From contig UNSL01000005.1 of NCBI GenBank assembly GCA_900555265.1, forward strand, positions 1-27,294: DNA of 27,294 nt, in the 5' to 3' direction. Origin of the DNA: Candidatus Saccharimonadota bacterium (lineage in GTDB: Bacteria > Patescibacteriota > Saccharimonadia > Saccharimonadales > Saccharimonadaceae). The notes under the pieces were generated by a model. That model did no database searches. It was given only the letters and a program-made list of their open reading frames with translations, and was not told the origin of the DNA. Positions 8,621 through 14,982 of the stretch are shown here, piece after piece; positions within the stretch are counted from its first letter, which is position 1, and each line of letters begins with the position of its first letter. The translations under genes were made by a program, and so were the position numbers.

Positions 8621-8915
8621 ATCTAGCAAAAAGAAGTCTTTATCGGTGGACGTGAAATATATTCAAATATGCCGAAATATCATTGTTGCTCATGCATTTT
8701 AGACTTTGACAAGGATCTAAAAGAGTCATCAGGTGCTGATGATGAATCACAAAATAGACCCCTCCTAATTGCGGCTGCCGACTCAAGGTAACTACCTTAC
8801 ACCCCTGTCATTATTAGGTTGATATTACTTTGTACTAGTGGGGCCACCACTATGAACTTAATTCACTAAGAAAAGACTACACACCGGGTTTCCTAGGACA
8901 ATTCTCATATGAGCA
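8621..8915. other. Gene-poor region with several perfect inverted repeats (possible structured RNA)
   Basis: No protein family is recognisable here. Visible structures are: 8726-8742, a 7-bp perfect stem tcatcag/ctgatga with a 3-nt loop; CCTAAT at 8764-8769 with ATTAGG at 8813-8818, enclosing the small hairpin aaggtaactacctt (8785-8798); 8836-8852, a 6-bp stem tagtgg/ccacta with a 5-nt loop; and the 10-bp palindrome ctcatatgag (8904-8913). None has a plus-strand T-run. The region could be a non-coding RNA, the decayed remains of a gene, or an hsd leftover. A 40-codon ORF at 8669-8791 overlaps the first hairpins. Confidence 0.4.
8669..8791 (+). CDS. Possible 40-aa small ORF, unknown
   Basis: The ATG at 8669 opens 40 codons ending in TAA. 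The peptide starts MPKYHCCSCILDFDKDL, continues through an acidic serine-rich segment and ends PLLIAAADSR. The frame stays open upstream to a TAG near 8624 (KEVFIGGREIYSN precedes the Met), so this could be the tail of a decayed gene. There is no good ribosome-binding site before the ATG. The C-C-x-C cluster and acidic run are not obviously random, but an open stretch of about 54 codons can arise by chance. I do not recognise it; it may be a pseudogene fragment, a small protein or noise. Confidence 0.25.
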   Translation: MPKYHCCSCILDFDKDLKESSGADDESQNRPLLIAAADSR

Positions 8916-8942
8916 AAAGACTCGCAATCTTTCGATTACGAG
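8916..8942 (-). terminator. Terminator of the tRNA-Thr(GGU) transcript
   Basis: On the minus strand CTCGTAATC - GAAA - GATTGCGAG forms a 9-bp stem with one mismatch and a GNRA tetraloop, followed by TCTTTT. It starts 17 nt after the tRNA 3' end. Confidence 0.7.
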
Positions 8943-8959
8943 CCTTAAATATCTTATTA

Positions 8960-9035
8960 TGGAGCCACGATCGGGGCTTGAACCCGAGACCTCATCCTTA
9001 CCATGGATGCGCTCTACCAACTGAGCTATCGCGGC
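8960..9035 (-). tRNA. tRNA-Thr(GGU)
   Basis: 76 nt with encoded CCA. The acceptor stem GCCGCGA pairs with TCGTGGC (one G-U). The D arm contains AGCTCAGTTGGTAGAGC. The anticodon stem CATCC/GGATG encloses ATGGTAA, giving anticodon GGU (threonine, ACC/ACU codons). The T arm has GGTTCAA. It has its own promoter and terminator, and is the first stable gene after the restriction cassette. Confidence 0.95.
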
Positions 9036-9047
9036 GTAACAGGCTTA

Positions 9048-9077
9048 ATTTTAGCATATTAAGCCGTATTTAATCAA
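9048..9077 (-). promoter_or_regulatory. Promoter for tRNA-Thr(GGU)
   Basis: Minus strand TTGATT (9072-9077), an 18-bp spacer, and TAAAAT (9048-9053) with TGC just before it (extended -10). The -10 lies 12 nt from the mature tRNA 5' end. Confidence 0.65.
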
Positions 9078-9082
9078 CTGAG

Positions 9083-9370
9083 CTATTTTTTACGAGTGGA
9101 TTTTTTGACTGGCGTGCCGGCTTCTTTTGGTAGCTTCGGCGTGACAAATGCCTCTATTATTCCCCACGCTACGCTATTGACTAAGAACGTAACAAACAGT
9201 ATTCCTGACGCTGATGCCGCCAAGTGTGCTGATGAAGCGTTAAATAATGTCAATAATCCCGCTACAGCTAGCCCAATTATGGCTAACATAATATAAGCGT
9301 ATTGTAGTTTCAATCGTTGGTTTTTTTCGCTATTCCATAATGCCAGAATAGATTTTGTAAATTCAAACAT
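9083..9370 (-). CDS. Small two-helix membrane protein, unknown
   Basis: 95 residues from the preferred ATG at 9370 (MFEFTKSILALW). Two hydrophobic helices are clear, at about residues 24-43 and 54-76, joined by a short Ala/Ser-rich loop. The C terminus is basic (PVKKSTRKK), so it probably lies in the cytoplasm. An ATG at 9388 (MCYYMNMF) would give 101 residues but overlaps the apparent -10 box (9377-9382), so it cannot easily be on the transcript. The chosen ATG lies about where transcription should begin, making a leaderless message likely; no ribosome-binding site is seen. The gene sits between tRNA-Tyr and tRNA-Thr(GGU). I do not recognise a family. It is probably real because of its coherent topology and well-formed promoter. 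Confidence 0.7.
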   Translation of the reverse strand: MFEFTKSILALWNSEKNQRLKLQYAYIMLAIIGLAVAGLLTLFNASSAHLAASASGILFVTFLVNSVAWGIIEAFVTPKLPKEAGTPVKKSTRKK

Positions 9371-9376
9371 ATTCAT

Positions 9377-9405
9377 ATAATAGCACATATGCTTATAAAA
9401 GTCAA
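9377..9405 (-). promoter_or_regulatory. Promoter for the small membrane protein, implying a leaderless start
   Basis: Minus strand TTGACT (9400-9405), 17-bp spacer, TATTAT (9377-9382) with a TG element just before it. Six bases separate the -10 from the ATG at 9370, so the predicted first transcribed base is at or next to the start codon. Confidence 0.7.
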
Positions 9406-9426
9406 TATTATACTCTTTTCTTGTCT

Positions 9427-9450
9427 AAAAAAATCGCCCGTAAAGGCGAT
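9427..9450 (-). terminator. Terminator of the tRNA-Thr(UGU)-tRNA-Tyr transcript
   Basis: Minus strand ATCGCC - TTTACG - GGCGAT stem-loop followed directly by six or more T residues. It lies 11 nt after the tRNA-Tyr 3' end. Confidence 0.8.
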
Positions 9451-9460
9451 AATTCAATCT

Positions 9461-9545
9461 TGGTGCTGGAAGTAGGACTCGAACCTACGAAGCCTTACGG
9501 CGGGAGATTTACAGTCTCCTGTGATTGCCACTACACGATTCCAGC
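9461..9545 (-). tRNA. tRNA-Tyr(GUA)
   Basis: 85 nt with encoded CCA. The acceptor GCTGGAA pairs with TTCCAGC. The anticodon stem GGAGA/TCTCC encloses CTGTAAA, giving anticodon GUA. A long variable arm (class II) is present, as expected for bacterial tRNA-Tyr. It is transcribed after tRNA-Thr(UGU), six bases downstream. Confidence 0.95.
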
Positions 9546-9551
9546 GTGATG

Positions 9552-9628
9552 TGGAGCCGCTTCTCGGGCTCGAACCGAGGACCTACGGTTTACAAAACCG
9601 TTGCTCTAGCCAACTGAGCTAAAGCGGC
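9552..9628 (-). tRNA. tRNA-Thr(UGU)
   Basis: 77 nt with encoded CCA. The acceptor GCCGCTT pairs with AAGCGGC. The anticodon stem ACGGT/ACCGT encloses TTTGTAA, giving anticodon UGU (ACA/ACG threonine codons). It is a second threonine isoacceptor within 600 bp of tRNA-Thr(GGU). Confidence 0.95.
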
Positions 9629-9638
9629 AACTGAATTT

Positions 9639-9667
9639 ATTTTATCAATTTTTTCTCTCTGTGACAA
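9639..9667 (-). promoter_or_regulatory. Promoter for tRNA-Thr(UGU)-tRNA-Tyr
   Basis: Minus strand TTGTCA (9662-9667), 17-bp spacer, TAAAAT (9639-9644), ending 10 nt before the tRNA 5' end. It abuts the end of the TPR gene, so the tRNAs can be expressed independently of the upstream operon. Confidence 0.75.
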
Positions 9668-9671
9668 GAGT

Positions 9672-10355
9672 TTACATAACTATTTTTCGTGGTTGATGTA
9701 TTTTGTGCTGTTGGCGTGGACGTGGCGCGTCGGCTTTCTTTGATGACGCCGTCGGAGTTAGCATTTTTGTAGCTTTCTTACGTAATTCTTCAGCCAGCTC
9801 AGCCTGTCCGGCATTGTCATATGCTTCCGCTAAAATCTTTAACGTCTGAGGAATCGGCTCTAATTCGACAGCCTTTTCAAGGGCATTAATAACCTTCTTT
9901 GTATTCCCTATCTTTTCCTGAACCTTAGCGTAAGCGATGTAACGTGCCGCCAAATCATCTTCCATTTCCAGTGCTTGCTCGAATGCTAGAGACGCCTTTT
10001 CATAGTTCTCTGTTTCGTAGTAAATTAAGCCGACGTTATGAAGGCTGGAAGCGCTTGGTTCCAAACTCTGGGCAATCTCAAAACACTCGATGGCGTCTTT
10101 ATATGCGCGCTGCTTGGCGTATAAAATCCCCAAACGGTTGTACGCCGTGGCGTTTTTCTCGTCGACTCGCAAAATTGTCAATAATGCCTTTTCTGCTCGC
10201 AGATATTTATTTTCGCGAATTGATTCCTGGGCAATTTCCCATAATTGATCAAGTTTATTAGTAATCTTAGTTGGCAAATCGCCAGTTTCTTTGATTGACG
10301 GATGATAAAAAATCGCCCAAATCATTAAAATCAGAATGAGGAGTAATCCAAACAT
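9672..10355 (-). CDS. Membrane-anchored tetratricopeptide-repeat protein
   Basis: 227 residues. An N-terminal hydrophobic helix (MFGLLLILILMIWAIFY, residues 1-17) acts as a membrane anchor. It is followed by about five TPR units from residue 38 to 205, with typical A..RLG.LY...YKDAIECFE.A..LEP and AYDNAGQAELAEEL patterns. A basic, proline-rich, probably disordered tail follows (RPRQQHKIHQPRKIVM). TPR arrays are protein-protein scaffolds; the partner is unknown. It is the last gene of the trpS - pseudouridine synthase - delta' operon, ten bases after the delta' stop. A TATAAT on the same strand (10365-10370) overlaps the delta' stop, nine bases before this ATG, so a private near-leaderless transcript is also possible. 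Which side of the membrane the repeats face is not resolved. Confidence 0.85.
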   Translation of the reverse strand: MFGLLLILILMIWAIFYHPSIKETGDLPTKITNKLDQLWEIAQESIRENKYLRAEKALLTILRVDEKNATAYNRLGILYAKQRAYKDAIECFEIAQSLEPSASSLHNVGLIYYETENYEKASLAFEQALEMEDDLAARYIAYAKVQEKIGNTKKVINALEKAVELEPIPQTLKILAEAYDNAGQAELAEELRKKATKMLTPTASSKKADAPRPRQQHKIHQPRKIVM

Positions 10356-10364
10356 ATCTATACT

Positions 10365-10370
10365 ATTATA
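10365..10370 (-). promoter_or_regulatory. Possible internal -10 box for the TPR gene
   Basis: TATAAT on the minus strand, spanning the end of the delta' gene, nine bases before the TPR ATG. No convincing -35 box. Transcription from it would give a leader of only one to three bases. Confidence 0.35.
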
Positions 10371-11175
10371 TCACAAGTTGCGTCAGCGCCAGCTTGACGT
10401 TGGCGTTGGATTTTAACGCGCTCGCAACAGAGGTGGTTTTTTCAAGTTGCTCTTCAAGCGACGGATTCATCCCGCGAGATAAAGCCTGAAAACGAATCAT
10501 ATTCACTATAATATCTGTTAGTAGTATCGCTTTTTGGCGGTCAGAAAAGTATTTGGCGAGATTCTTAAACGTGTCGTATTCCCGATTTGTGGCTAAAATT
10601 TGCTTTGCGTCGGTGGCTAATTGTCGATATTCGGCGAATTTTTCTGGATTTTCCGCCAATTCTTTAATCAACAATGGTCGTCCAGCCGCGAGGAAAAGAA
10701 TTTGTTGGCTGGAAGCTGGGTCTAAATTGTACTTTTCAAGCAGTTTTTTATCTTGAGCGGATGTCGTTTTATGAAGTGTCAACGTCTGACAACGAGATCT
10801 AACAGTGTCAAGCATCAACTTCGGGTTTTTCGCGACAAGGATAAAATTGGTATTTTTATTCGGTTCTTCCAGTGCTTTCAGGAATGCATTTTGTGACGGT
10901 TCGGTCATTAAATCAGCTTCGTCAATGACAATAACTCGACGATTTATGGCGTAAGTTCGGAGCTTGGAGATGAGTTCGCGGATTTGATCAACGGATATGG
11001 TTTGCTTTTCTGGAAGCGGTTTCAGATGGAAAATATCGCTATTTTTTGCTAACATTTGAGCTATGCCCAGTCCATCAAGTCCGTAATCCGCAATCACCAA
11101 AAGCGCGTGCGGTAATTGCGATGAAATCTGGCTGATTTTTTGAGTATCTCGAGCGGATATAATCACTTCAGGCAT
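10366..11175 (-). CDS. holB: DNA polymerase III subunit delta'-like clamp-loader protein
   Basis: 269 residues with the AAA+ clamp-loader fold. An SVDQIRELISKL segment precedes VIVIDEADLMTEPSQNAFLKALEEP (Walker B region), then the SRC motif (TVRSRCQTL) that carries the arginine finger. The N-terminal P-loop position reads ADYGLDGLG in place of G-x4-GKT, so it should not bind ATP. That is normal for delta', the stator of the loader. The four-cysteine zinc module usual between the P-loop and the SVDQIR region is absent, so the protein is shorter than the roughly 330-residue E. coli form. It works in the gamma/tau-delta-delta' complex that loads the sliding clamp. Its ATG follows directly on the stop of the pseudouridine synthase gene. 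The family call is firm; the exact orthology is slightly less so. Confidence 0.85.
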   Translation of the reverse strand: MPEVIISARDTQKISQISSQLPHALLVIADYGLDGLGIAQMLAKNSDIFHLKPLPEKQTISVDQIRELISKLRTYAINRRVIVIDEADLMTEPSQNAFLKALEEPNKNTNFILVAKNPKLMLDTVRSRCQTLTLHKTTSAQDKKLLEKYNLDPASSQQILFLAAGRPLLIKELAENPEKFAEYRQLATDAKQILATNREYDTFKNLAKYFSDRQKAILLTDIIVNMIRFQALSRGMNPSLEEQLEKTTSVASALKSNANVKLALTQLVI

Positions 11176-12321
11176 CTATAAATCCTCTGGGAAGAACTTC
11201 TTGAATTCGTCAGGAACTGCGGCTTCAAAAACTTTTCTCTCACCAGACGGTAAAGTTATCTCTAATTTTTGAGCATGCAACATCATACGACAACCCGAAG
11301 ACTTTCCATAAACTCGATCGCCAAGAATCGGCGCATTCAAGTGAGCCAAATGGACGCGCAATTGATGAGTTCGACCAGTGGTCGGCTTCAGTTCCATGAG
11401 CGACTGAGTATCATTTTCCGCCAAAACATGGTAAGTCGTCTGAGCTGGCTTCCCGTTCGGATCTATGCGGAACGTGCTCGGCGCTGAAGGATTGCGACCA
11501 ATTGGCAGATCAATTTTTGCAGCATTCAACTTCGGCTTGCCGTCGGTTATCGCTATGTAGGTTTTCTTGGCGGTTCGCTCGGCAAATTGCCTCTGTAGAT
11601 GCGCGGCAGATTCTGGGTTTTTGGCTATAATCAACAGCCCCGAAGTGTCGCGGTCAAGCCTATGAACAATTCCCGGACGATCCGTGTCCGTCGCAAACGA
11701 AGTCTTCTGACGAATTATCTCCGCAACCGTTGGCTCGTCAGAGAGTCCGCCCTTCGCGTGCGTCAGTAGCCCGCTTGGTTTATTGACGACAATCGCATCA
11801 TCATCCTCGTATAAAATCGGCAAGTCTACGTCTGTCTGCTCTTTTTCTGGCAAATTAAGCGCAATTTCATCAGTTTCATCAACCTCAAACTTCGGCGTCG
11901 TCGCGACTTTATTATTGACCGAAACATATCCAGCTTTTATGTATTTTTGCCAAAGGCTTCGAGAAATTGTCGTGTCAAATTTGGTCGATAAATAAATATC
12001 CAAGCGCACCTTAGTTGGCGAAATCCGGAACATTATGACGTATTTTCCTTGGAACGGCGTTTCGATAAATTCTGGGTCTAGCGGATTCGGCAAAATCTCG
12101 GCATTATCTGGTTTTTCCGTCCACAATTCGTCAATAGATTCTTCGTCAACAATCGAGCCGTAAAGCAATGCAAAATGCTGCTTATTCAAAATAAATTCCG
12201 CAAAAACATGAGATTTGTCCGTTTGAATTTCCAGCCGACGCAGCGCCTTGACGGGCGTATTGTCGTCCGCCAGTTTGTACAATCTAGCTATTTTCAGCAC
12301 TGTCCGAGGTAATATTTTCAC
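11176..12321 (-). CDS. RluA-family pseudouridine synthase with S4 domain and N-terminal extension
   Basis: 381 residues. Three parts: an unrecognised N-terminal segment of about 105 residues; an S4 RNA-binding domain (about 107-165, VRLDIYLSTKF...SRSLWQKYIKAGYVSVNNK); and the RluA/RluD catalytic domain with HRLDRDTSGLLIIAKN (catalytic Asp223), RQFAERTAKKTYIA and TGRTHQLRVHLAHL. The family converts specific uridines in rRNA or tRNA to pseudouridine in the cytosol. The domain layout beyond residue 105 is that of RluC/RluD, but which site is modified is not evident. The usual protein is 300-320 residues, so the extra N terminus is notable. It lies 12 bp downstream of trpS and abuts the delta' gene, so it is the second gene of that operon. 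Confidence 0.9.
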   Translation of the reverse strand: MKILPRTVLKIARLYKLADDNTPVKALRRLEIQTDKSHVFAEFILNKQHFALLYGSIVDEESIDELWTEKPDNAEILPNPLDPEFIETPFQGKYVIMFRISPTKVRLDIYLSTKFDTTISRSLWQKYIKAGYVSVNNKVATTPKFEVDETDEIALNLPEKEQTDVDLPILYEDDDAIVVNKPSGLLTHAKGGLSDEPTVAEIIRQKTSFATDTDRPGIVHRLDRDTSGLLIIAKNPESAAHLQRQFAERTAKKTYIAITDGKPKLNAAKIDLPIGRNPSAPSTFRIDPNGKPAQTTYHVLAENDTQSLMELKPTTGRTHQLRVHLAHLNAPILGDRVYGKSSGCRMMLHAQKLEITLPSGERKVFEAAVPDEFKKFFPEDL

Positions 12322-12333
12322 GCGATTTGCTCC

Positions 12334-13377
12334 CTATTTTCGAAGCCCTACAGCTTTTTGAACGCGATACAAAGTTTCATTAGCGACGACATTCATGTCT
12401 TTTTCACTGGAAGCTAATTTCTCTTCAATCGCTTGCTCATCAACCGCCGCAAGCCGATTCTGGAAATTCTCCAAAAATTCCGCAACTTCGTCAGCCACGA
12501 TTCGCTTAAAATCGCCATAACGATCCATTCCAAAGTACTCGTTGGCGGTCTGCTCCAGAGTAACTTCCCTGCCAGCGTCTTGGCGAACCAAAGTCAAAAT
12601 TTCCAGCAAATTAGAAATTCCTGGCTGATTTTCCTTGTCGTGTTGGACTTTGCCAATTGAATCTGTTGTTGCGCTCATTATTTTCTTATGTGCTGATTTT
12701 GGATCGTCAGAAAGGAAAATAATTCCCTTGCCACTCTCGTCAGATTTGCTCATTTTCTTCGCTGGATTCACGAGATCTTTAATCCTCAATCCTTGATCTT
12801 TTCCGAAGAATTGATGTTGCTGAATTACAGGTTTCGGCACGATAAATAGATCACCAAACTTACGATTCATTCGCTCGGCAATATCGCGCGTGAACTCCAG
12901 GTGCTGAGTTTGATCGTCGCCAACCGGCACGTAAGTCGCGCCGTAAAGCAAGATGTCGGCAGCCATTAGGACGGGATAGTTGAATAGCCCGACAGAAGCG
13001 TCGCCCTTACTTCCCTTGTCCTTAAACTGTGTCATTCGACTCATCTCGCCAAATCCAGTGAAGCAGTCCAGAATCCACGCCAGTTCGCTGTGCGCCGAAA
13101 TGCGACTTTGGCGGTAAAGATGAATAGAAGAATTATCCAGCGGCAATCCAGCGGCGGTATAAACTCGCGCGTTGTTCAGGATGCTGCCATACAACTTGCT
13201 GTGGTCAATTGGCGTCGTAAAACTGTGAAGGTCTGGGATGAATAGATTGATATCATATTCGTCCGAGCGACGTTTCGCCATGTTAATAATCGGCAAAATA
13301 GCCCCAAAGTAATTACCTATGTGGATGTTGTTGTTGGCGCGCACGCCAGTGAGAATTACGGGTTTTGATGGTTTCAT
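12334..13377 (-). CDS. trpS: Tryptophanyl-tRNA synthetase
   Basis: 347 residues, close to the bacterial norm of 330-340. This class I synthetase has the HIGH signature as HIGN (19-22) within TGVRANNNIHIGNYFGA and KMSKS at 208-212. Other hallmarks are DLHSFTTP, YPVLMAADILLYGA and VPVGDDQTQHLEFTRDIAERMN. It attaches tryptophan to tRNA-Trp using ATP. It is the first gene of the four-gene operon ending in the TPR protein. A TATAAT box lies just seven bases before the ATG and there is no ribosome-binding site, so the message is probably leaderless. That would also leave no room for a T-box or trp-type attenuator. Confidence 0.97.
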   Translation of the reverse strand: MKPSKPVILTGVRANNNIHIGNYFGAILPIINMAKRRSDEYDINLFIPDLHSFTTPIDHSKLYGSILNNARVYTAAGLPLDNSSIHLYRQSRISAHSELAWILDCFTGFGEMSRMTQFKDKGSKGDASVGLFNYPVLMAADILLYGATYVPVGDDQTQHLEFTRDIAERMNRKFGDLFIVPKPVIQQHQFFGKDQGLRIKDLVNPAKKMSKSDESGKGIIFLSDDPKSAHKKIMSATTDSIGKVQHDKENQPGISNLLEILTLVRQDAGREVTLEQTANEYFGMDRYGDFKRIVADEVAEFLENFQNRLAAVDEQAIEEKLASSEKDMNVVANETLYRVQKAVGLRK

Positions 13378-13384
13378 TAGGTAT

Positions 13385-13390
13385 ATTATA
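13385..13390 (-). promoter_or_regulatory. -10 box of trpS operon, implying a leaderless start
   Basis: Perfect TATAAT on the minus strand, seven bases before the trpS ATG; -35 region weak. Just upstream lies an inverted repeat ACATTA (13391-13396) / TAATGT (13410-13415) around a central CGATCG, which could be an operator overlapping the -35 zone. Confidence 0.6.
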
Positions 13391-13444
13391 ACATTATTCG
13401 ATCGTTAAGTAATGTGACGATATATTATCTGTATTCTTCCTAGA

Positions 13445-13750
13445 TCAGCTTAGTTGTTGCTTTATAATCTTTAAAGATTTTTTATATGTAGACGCTATAT
13501 CATTTTCTATCTTTCGTATAGATGATACATCACTGTCCTGGGATGTTGCTATGCCATCAAAGTTACTTGCTAAATCATCCCAGTCAATTATTGGATAGTC
13601 GACTTTATCACAGTTAGTTAATCGCGCCATTGCAAAACATAATACATCAAGCGATACAGCCGTCCCGATTTTGTCTTGCGAATCTCGGTAGAGATCAATG
13701 ATTTCGCGAGCAATGATAGCCTGTTGAATGTAGTCGTTGTCAACTTTCAT
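13445..13750 (-). CDS. Hypothetical 101-aa protein
   Basis: An acidic, helical, soluble protein with no signal peptide or membrane segment; starts MKVDNDYIQQAIIAREIIDLYRD. Its ATG overlaps the TGA of the short upstream fragment (ATGA), so it is probably translated by coupling. It is the last gene of the accessory operon that begins with the alpha/beta hydrolase. The N-terminal half (about residues 5-60) is predicted mostly helical, with WDDLASNFDG in the middle and a lysine-rich helix at the end (YKKSLKIIKQQLS). I do not recognise a family. No clear terminator follows, and the trpS promoter lies 60 bp further on. Confidence 0.6.
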   Translation of the reverse strand: MKVDNDYIQQAIIAREIIDLYRDSQDKIGTAVSLDVLCFAMARLTNCDKVDYPIIDWDDLASNFDGIATSQDSDVSSIRKIENDIASTYKKSLKIIKQQLS

Positions 13751-13866
13751 GAGTTTACTAAATAATCCCGCAGCATCACGAATCCGTCAACCGTAATATC
13801 GCGCCAAAAATCTGGCGGCAGATGGAGCGAAGCGTGCGGAATATAAATGAGTAGATTAGCCGCCAT
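13747..13866 (-). pseudogene. Truncated N-formylglutamate-amidohydrolase-like fragment (39 aa)
   Basis: The ATG at 13866 overlaps the end of the GrpB-family gene by 11 nt and opens 39 codons. The peptide contains LLIYIPHASLHLPPDFW, which resembles the N-terminal (I/V)PHAS...(I/L)P strand of the HutG/N-formylglutamate amidohydrolase family, where the His is close to the active site. It then ends at a TGA that overlaps the next start. The family is normally about 230-280 residues, so only the first strand and loop would remain and the product cannot be catalytic. A longer reading of the frame from 13959 exists but its first 31 codons lie inside the GrpB gene in another frame and look like a shadow. 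It may be a remnant, or an authentic small protein with a chance likeness. Confidence 0.45.
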
Positions 13867-14377
13867 TTTTCCACTGCCTGGCACGTTGCAATAACTTATC
13901 GACATAAGCTGCTTTAAGTTTTTTATACGCTGACCTGTCGTAATTTGCTTGCTTGGCATATTGATATTTTATCTTTGAATATTGATCAGCTTCGTCATTG
14001 TGAGACCTTAGATAATCTCTGATAATTAAGAAGTTATCGTGCGTTTCAGTATTCGCGACCGCGAGGTGAATATGAATATCGCCCTCGCCAGTTTCTTCTT
14101 GTCGGGACGCCAGGAAGATATACCCTTGACGGGAACTTGGATTTAATGAAGGAAAATATCCAATTGCTACCAATTTGTCCCGCAGCTCGTTCATGTGTTC
14201 GCTATCTTTAACAGAAATAAGGATATCTAGGATATTTTTACCATCCAAACCAAGTACCGCGGTACTGCCGACATGATGAATTTGCGAACTATCCGCAAGC
14301 ACTAGCGCTAATTTATTTTTCACGCGCGTAAAGACAGCCGATATGTCTTTTTTGGATCTTTTAATTTCAACCGACAT
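13856..14377 (-). CDS. GrpB-family (UPF0157) nucleotidyltransferase-fold protein
   Basis: 173 residues. The family hallmark HHVGSTAVLGLDGKNILDILISV (residues 34-56) is clear: a GS motif followed by an acidic strand, as in the nucleotidyltransferase fold. Later come GYIFLAS and HIHLAV (acceptor strand with His), then the helical region FLIIRDYLRSHNDEADQYSKIKYQYA, which corresponds to the family's RDYLR...A..Y...K block. The biochemical function of GrpB proteins is not established; they are thought to be nucleotidyltransferase-like. A strong AGGAGG lies seven or so bases before the ATG. The gene is 29 bp downstream of the CYTH gene on the same strand, so it probably belongs to the same operon. 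The length matches the family. Confidence 0.85.
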   Translation of the reverse strand: MSVEIKRSKKDISAVFTRVKNKLALVLADSSQIHHVGSTAVLGLDGKNILDILISVKDSEHMNELRDKLVAIGYFPSLNPSSRQGYIFLASRQEETGEGDIHIHLAVANTETHDNFLIIRDYLRSHNDEADQYSKIKYQYAKQANYDRSAYKKLKAAYVDKLLQRARQWKNGG

Positions 14378-14406
14378 AAGACCTCCTAAATTTAATCAAG
14401 TATACG

Positions 14407-14982
14407 CTAACTAACGTTATTTTGCAGATTTCTAATGCTCGTGTCGTACGGAATTTTCCATAATTTGCCGTCAATGTTCAGGTTTTTCAGAAAATTGCAC
14501 ATTTGCTGCTGAATATTTTTTACGACGGCACTGTCTTCGGTCAAAACCTCCAGTTCAATAAATAACCCCAATCCAGCAACTTCGTCGATGCAGATCGTAT
14601 AGTCCTCAGTTTTTGATTCAAGGCGGACTTTATCAACCGTGACGACTTCTTGCCAGCCTAATGCCGTGAGCATTTGGCGCGCCGCATTTCCGTCATCAAC
14701 TACAAATTCATATTCATCAGACGCCAACTTCGTCCGTCCTTCAACTTTCAGTGTCATCAAGCTTTGTTGCAGCCCACCAGTTTCCGGATTAAGGACGTCG
14801 CGCACTCGCATAATTTTGGAGCCGGGAACAATTGACGCATCAACTTGCCCGGGCAATAAAAATACTGTATCAATTTGGCGTTTGCTTGAGATGGGCGCGA
14901 TGAATTGGCTTTTTAGTATGGCGATGAGATTATCGCGAGTAATATCAGATGCTAATTTGAATTTGGACTCTACTTCAATCAT
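14407..14982 (-). CDS. CYTH-domain protein (class IV adenylate cyclase / ThTPase-like)
   Basis: 191 residues. The N-terminal ExExK signature is MIEVESK (Glu3, Glu5, Lys7). Alternating basic and acidic tunnel strands follow: KIMRVRD, MTLKVEG, DEYEFVV, VDKVRLE, YTICIDEVAGLGLFIELEV. This is the triphosphate-tunnel fold, which binds inorganic triphosphate or nucleotide/thiamine triphosphates with divalent metals. Known activities include adenylate cyclase (CyaB type), thiamine triphosphatase and tripolyphosphatase, and the sequence does not tell which. Its ATG overlaps the TGA of the alpha/beta hydrolase gene (ATGA at 14979-14982), so expression is coupled. The length is typical of CyaB-like members. 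Confidence 0.88.
   Translation of the reverse strand: MIEVESKFKLASDITRDNLIAILKSQFIAPISSKRQIDTVFLLPGQVDASIVPGSKIMRVRDVLNPETGGLQQSLMTLKVEGRTKLASDEYEFVVDDGNAARQMLTALGWQEVVTVDKVRLESKTEDYTICIDEVAGLGLFIELEVLTEDSAVVKNIQQQMCNFLKNLNIDGKLWKIPYDTSIRNLQNNVS

Noticed and set aside
8960..9035. tRNA-Thr(GGU) as an integration site for the restriction cassette.
   Set aside because: No copy of the tRNA 3' end was found near 2025-2230 or elsewhere at the far edge, and there is no integrase gene.
9056..9082. A second tRNA D-arm-like stretch (TAGCTCAGTTG) just upstream of tRNA-Thr(GGU).
   Set aside because: It has no anticodon or T arm; it spans the end of the membrane-protein gene and the promoter.
9371..9388. 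ATG 9388 or 9376 as start of the small membrane protein.
   Set aside because: Both fall in or directly after the -10 box and would not be on the transcript made from that promoter.
9944..10261. Plus-strand ORF of 105 codons opposite the TPR gene, and similar long antisense frames opposite rpoA, rpsM, rplF and rpsE.
   Set aside because: They are shadows of strongly supported genes, without ribosome-binding sites or recognisable families.
13391..13444. T-box or attenuator before trpS.
   Set aside because: The -10 box is seven bases from the ATG, leaving no leader in which such a structure could form.
13867..13959. Longer start (13959) for the 39-aa fragment.
   Set aside because: The extra codons lie inside the GrpB-family gene in another frame and show no family resemblance.
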